This document shows, piece after piece, positions 6,007-7,211 of a stretch of DNA of 7,211 nt. The stretch's first letter is position 1. Every line of letters begins with the position of its first letter. Location: positions 1 to 7,211 of the forward strand of contig WFNQ01000013.1 of the NCBI GenBank assembly GCA_015488565.1, written 5' to 3'. The position numbers and the translations under genes are program-made. The stretch is from Thiomicrorhabdus sp. Its GTDB lineage: Bacteria; Pseudomonadota; Gammaproteobacteria; Thiomicrospirales; Thiomicrospiraceae. The notes beneath the pieces are model-generated. The model worked only from the letters and a program-made list of their open reading frames with translations, was not told where the DNA came from and did no database searches.

Positions 6007-6856
6007 ACTCCTTCCGCCCAGTACGATTCTAATTACAGGTTGCTCAACAGGCATTGGCTACCAGTGTGCAAAACAGCTACAAGATCTAGGCTATCAAGTC
6101 ATCGCCACCTGCCGTAAAGAGGAAGATGTACAACACCTAAATAAACAAGGTATCCAGTGCTTTCAACTCGACCTCGCCAGCAGCCACTCAATTCAAAGCG
6201 CACTCAAACAAATATTGCAACAGACCAATGGGCGCATTGACGCTCTGTTTAATAATGGCGCGTTTGGGCTACCCGGTGCTGTAGAGGATTTAACCCGTGA
6301 AGCGATGGAGTATCAATTTCAAACCAATGTATTTGGTACTCAAGAACTCACCAACTTAATCGTACCGATTATGCGCCAACAAGGGGGGGGGAAAATAATT
6401 TACAACAGTTCCATTTTAGGCTTTGCCGCCATGCCCTATCGGGGGGCTTATAATGCCAGTAAATTTGCCATTGAAGGGTTTGCAGATACCTTACGGTTAG
6501 AGGTAAAACAAGATAACATTCAAATCAGTTTAATTGAACCCGGCCCCATCATTTCAGATTTTCGAAAAAATGCTTTTCTTCAGTTCAAACAATGGATAAC
6601 AATCGAAAACAGCGCACATAAAAACAGCTACCAAGCCATGATAAGTCGCCTTGAAACCGTTGGCCCAAGCGCGCCTTTTACCTTACCACCCGAGGCCGTG
6701 ACCAAATGCGTGATTCATGCCTTACAAAAGCCAAAGGCCAAAATACGCTATCGCGTGACCGTACCAACCATTCTCTTTGCTATTTTTAAACGAATATTCC
6801 CTAATCGACTGCTTGATCTGCTTTTAATCAAGGCGGGTGGTGAAGGAAAACGCTAA
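5999..6856 (+). CDS. Short-chain dehydrogenase/reductase, YbbO-like
   Basis: A 285-residue classical SDR. The nucleotide-binding motif TGCSTGIG is at 13-20, with Arg39 after the second strand (TCRK) favouring NADP(H). NNGA at 85-88 stands where most SDRs have NNAG. The catalytic set is Asn110, Ser138, Tyr151 and Lys155 (YNASK), and EPGP is at 180-183. The tail, KPKAKIRYRVTVPTILFAIF then KRIFPNRLLDLLL, closely recalls the end of E. coli YbbO (KPKMRYPVT, KRLLPGRVMDKIL), reported as an NADP-dependent aldehyde reductase; the hydrophobic stretch at about 254-268 may touch the membrane. The substrate here is unknown. The ATG at 5999 overlaps the upstream gene by 8 bp, with CGGA at 5989-5992 as binding site, so translation is probably coupled. 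A run of nine G (6383-6391) encodes GGG at 129-131. The stop overlaps the convergent gene by 4 bp. Confidence 0.92.
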   Translation: MLKLLPPSTILITGCSTGIGYQCAKQLQDLGYQVIATCRKEEDVQHLNKQGIQCFQLDLASSHSIQSALKQILQQTNGRIDALFNNGAFGLPGAVEDLTREAMEYQFQTNVFGTQELTNLIVPIMRQQGGGKIIYNSSILGFAAMPYRGAYNASKFAIEGFADTLRLEVKQDNIQISLIEPGPIISDFRKNAFLQFKQWITIENSAHKNSYQAMISRLETVGPSAPFTLPPEAVTKCVIHALQKPKAKIRYRVTVPTILFAIFKRIFPNRLLDLLLIKAGGEGKR

Positions 6857-7185
6857 AAGAGTAATTGATAGGGGCGCTGAATTTTATCTAAAACGCCCTG
6901 TAAACTAAATGTTCTAACCGCCTCAACAAAACACTTGCCTTCAAAAAAAACTTGCAATGTAGGGAGGCTCATCACCCCATTTTGAGCACACACAGCCGAT
7001 TCCCGATGACAATCAACATACACCAAGGTCATATTGGGATACTGCTGTTCCATAAGGGATATCAGCTTGGGTTTGATACGATGACATACCGAACAATGTT
7101 GCCCACCAAATAAAATTAACAGCCCTTTTTCGGTTGCTTTTAACTTATTCAACGCAGCAAAAGAAGTAACCTCTTTCATAACCAT
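6853..7185 (-). CDS. Thioredoxin family protein with CSVC active site
   Basis: A 110-residue single thioredoxin domain. FGGQHCSVCHRIKPKL at 26-41 holds the redox pair Cys31 and Cys34, and Pro75 in SLPT is the cis-proline. The dipeptide between the cysteines is Ser-Val rather than Gly-Pro, and the Trp that usually precedes the first cysteine is His30, so its redox potential and partner probably differ from housekeeping TrxA. Further cysteines are at 59, 66 and 85. There is no signal peptide, so it is cytosolic. The start is ATG 7185-7183, chosen because GAGG (7195-7192) sits six bases upstream; the next Met (7179) would be 12 away. It converges on the SDR gene with a 4-bp overlap of stop codons and no terminator visible between them, so the two transcripts should overlap. 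The partner is unknown. Confidence 0.85.
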   Translation of the reverse strand: MVMKEVTSFAALNKLKATEKGLLILFGGQHCSVCHRIKPKLISLMEQQYPNMTLVYVDCHRESAVCAQNGVMSLPTLQVFFEGKCFVEAVRTFSLQGVLDKIQRPYQLLF

Positions 7186-7211
7186 GCCGCGCCTCGAACA
7201 CCACTTGAATC

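Noticed and set aside
6867..6895. GGGGCG...CGCCC pairing as a terminator between the SDR and CSVC genes
   Set aside because: Short stem, long loop, no T run, and it lies within the coding region of the minus-strand gene.

Overview
The window reads as ordinary chromosome of a flagellated, AT-leaning gammaproteobacterium. The support is an RF2 gene with an E. coli-like frameshift site, a near-consensus FliA (sigma-28) promoter, a NarL/LuxR-type response regulator, a class II fumarase and a YbbO-like SDR. A marine genus of the Thiomicrospira/Piscirickettsiaceae or Oceanospirillales kind is possible, but that is only a guess.

Layout. Positions 1-278 (minus) hold the 5' end of prfB, including its programmed +1 frameshift; the gene runs off the left edge. 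A 130-bp divergent spacer follows and carries a sigma-28 promoter pointing right into a DUF5610-type gene (409-1080, plus). A bidirectional intrinsic terminator (1101-1130) separates that gene from a two-gene minus-strand phosphorelay: a soluble hybrid histidine kinase with REC and Hpt domains (1868-4009), then a REC-HTH response regulator (1149-1796). The chain His178, Asp485, His650 (kinase) to Asp57 (regulator) is complete.

Between the kinase and the fumarase (4010-4224) lies a 166-bp foldback element, 4021-4186. It has 22-bp terminal inverted repeats and pairs through almost its whole length, and its inner hairpin resembles an intrinsic terminator. It lies 11 bp from the kinase's apparent TTG start and 38 bp from the fumarase ATG. 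It is the best candidate here for an undescribed element, either a MITE or a structured leader.

To the right is a tight plus-strand operon: fumC (4225-5631), a small SxxC thioredoxin-fold protein (5641-6006) and a YbbO-like short-chain dehydrogenase (5999-6856). The last two overlap by 8 bp and recall the YbbN(CnoX)/YbbO neighbours of E. coli, but without the TPR part of YbbN. A CxxC thioredoxin-like gene (6853-7185, minus) meets the operon convergently with a 4-bp overlap.

Most of this is housekeeping or regulatory content. The points worth following up are the sigma-28 promoter, which ties the DUF5610 gene to motility, the foldback element, the truncated CnoX-like/YbbO pair, and a nine-G run inside the SDR gene.
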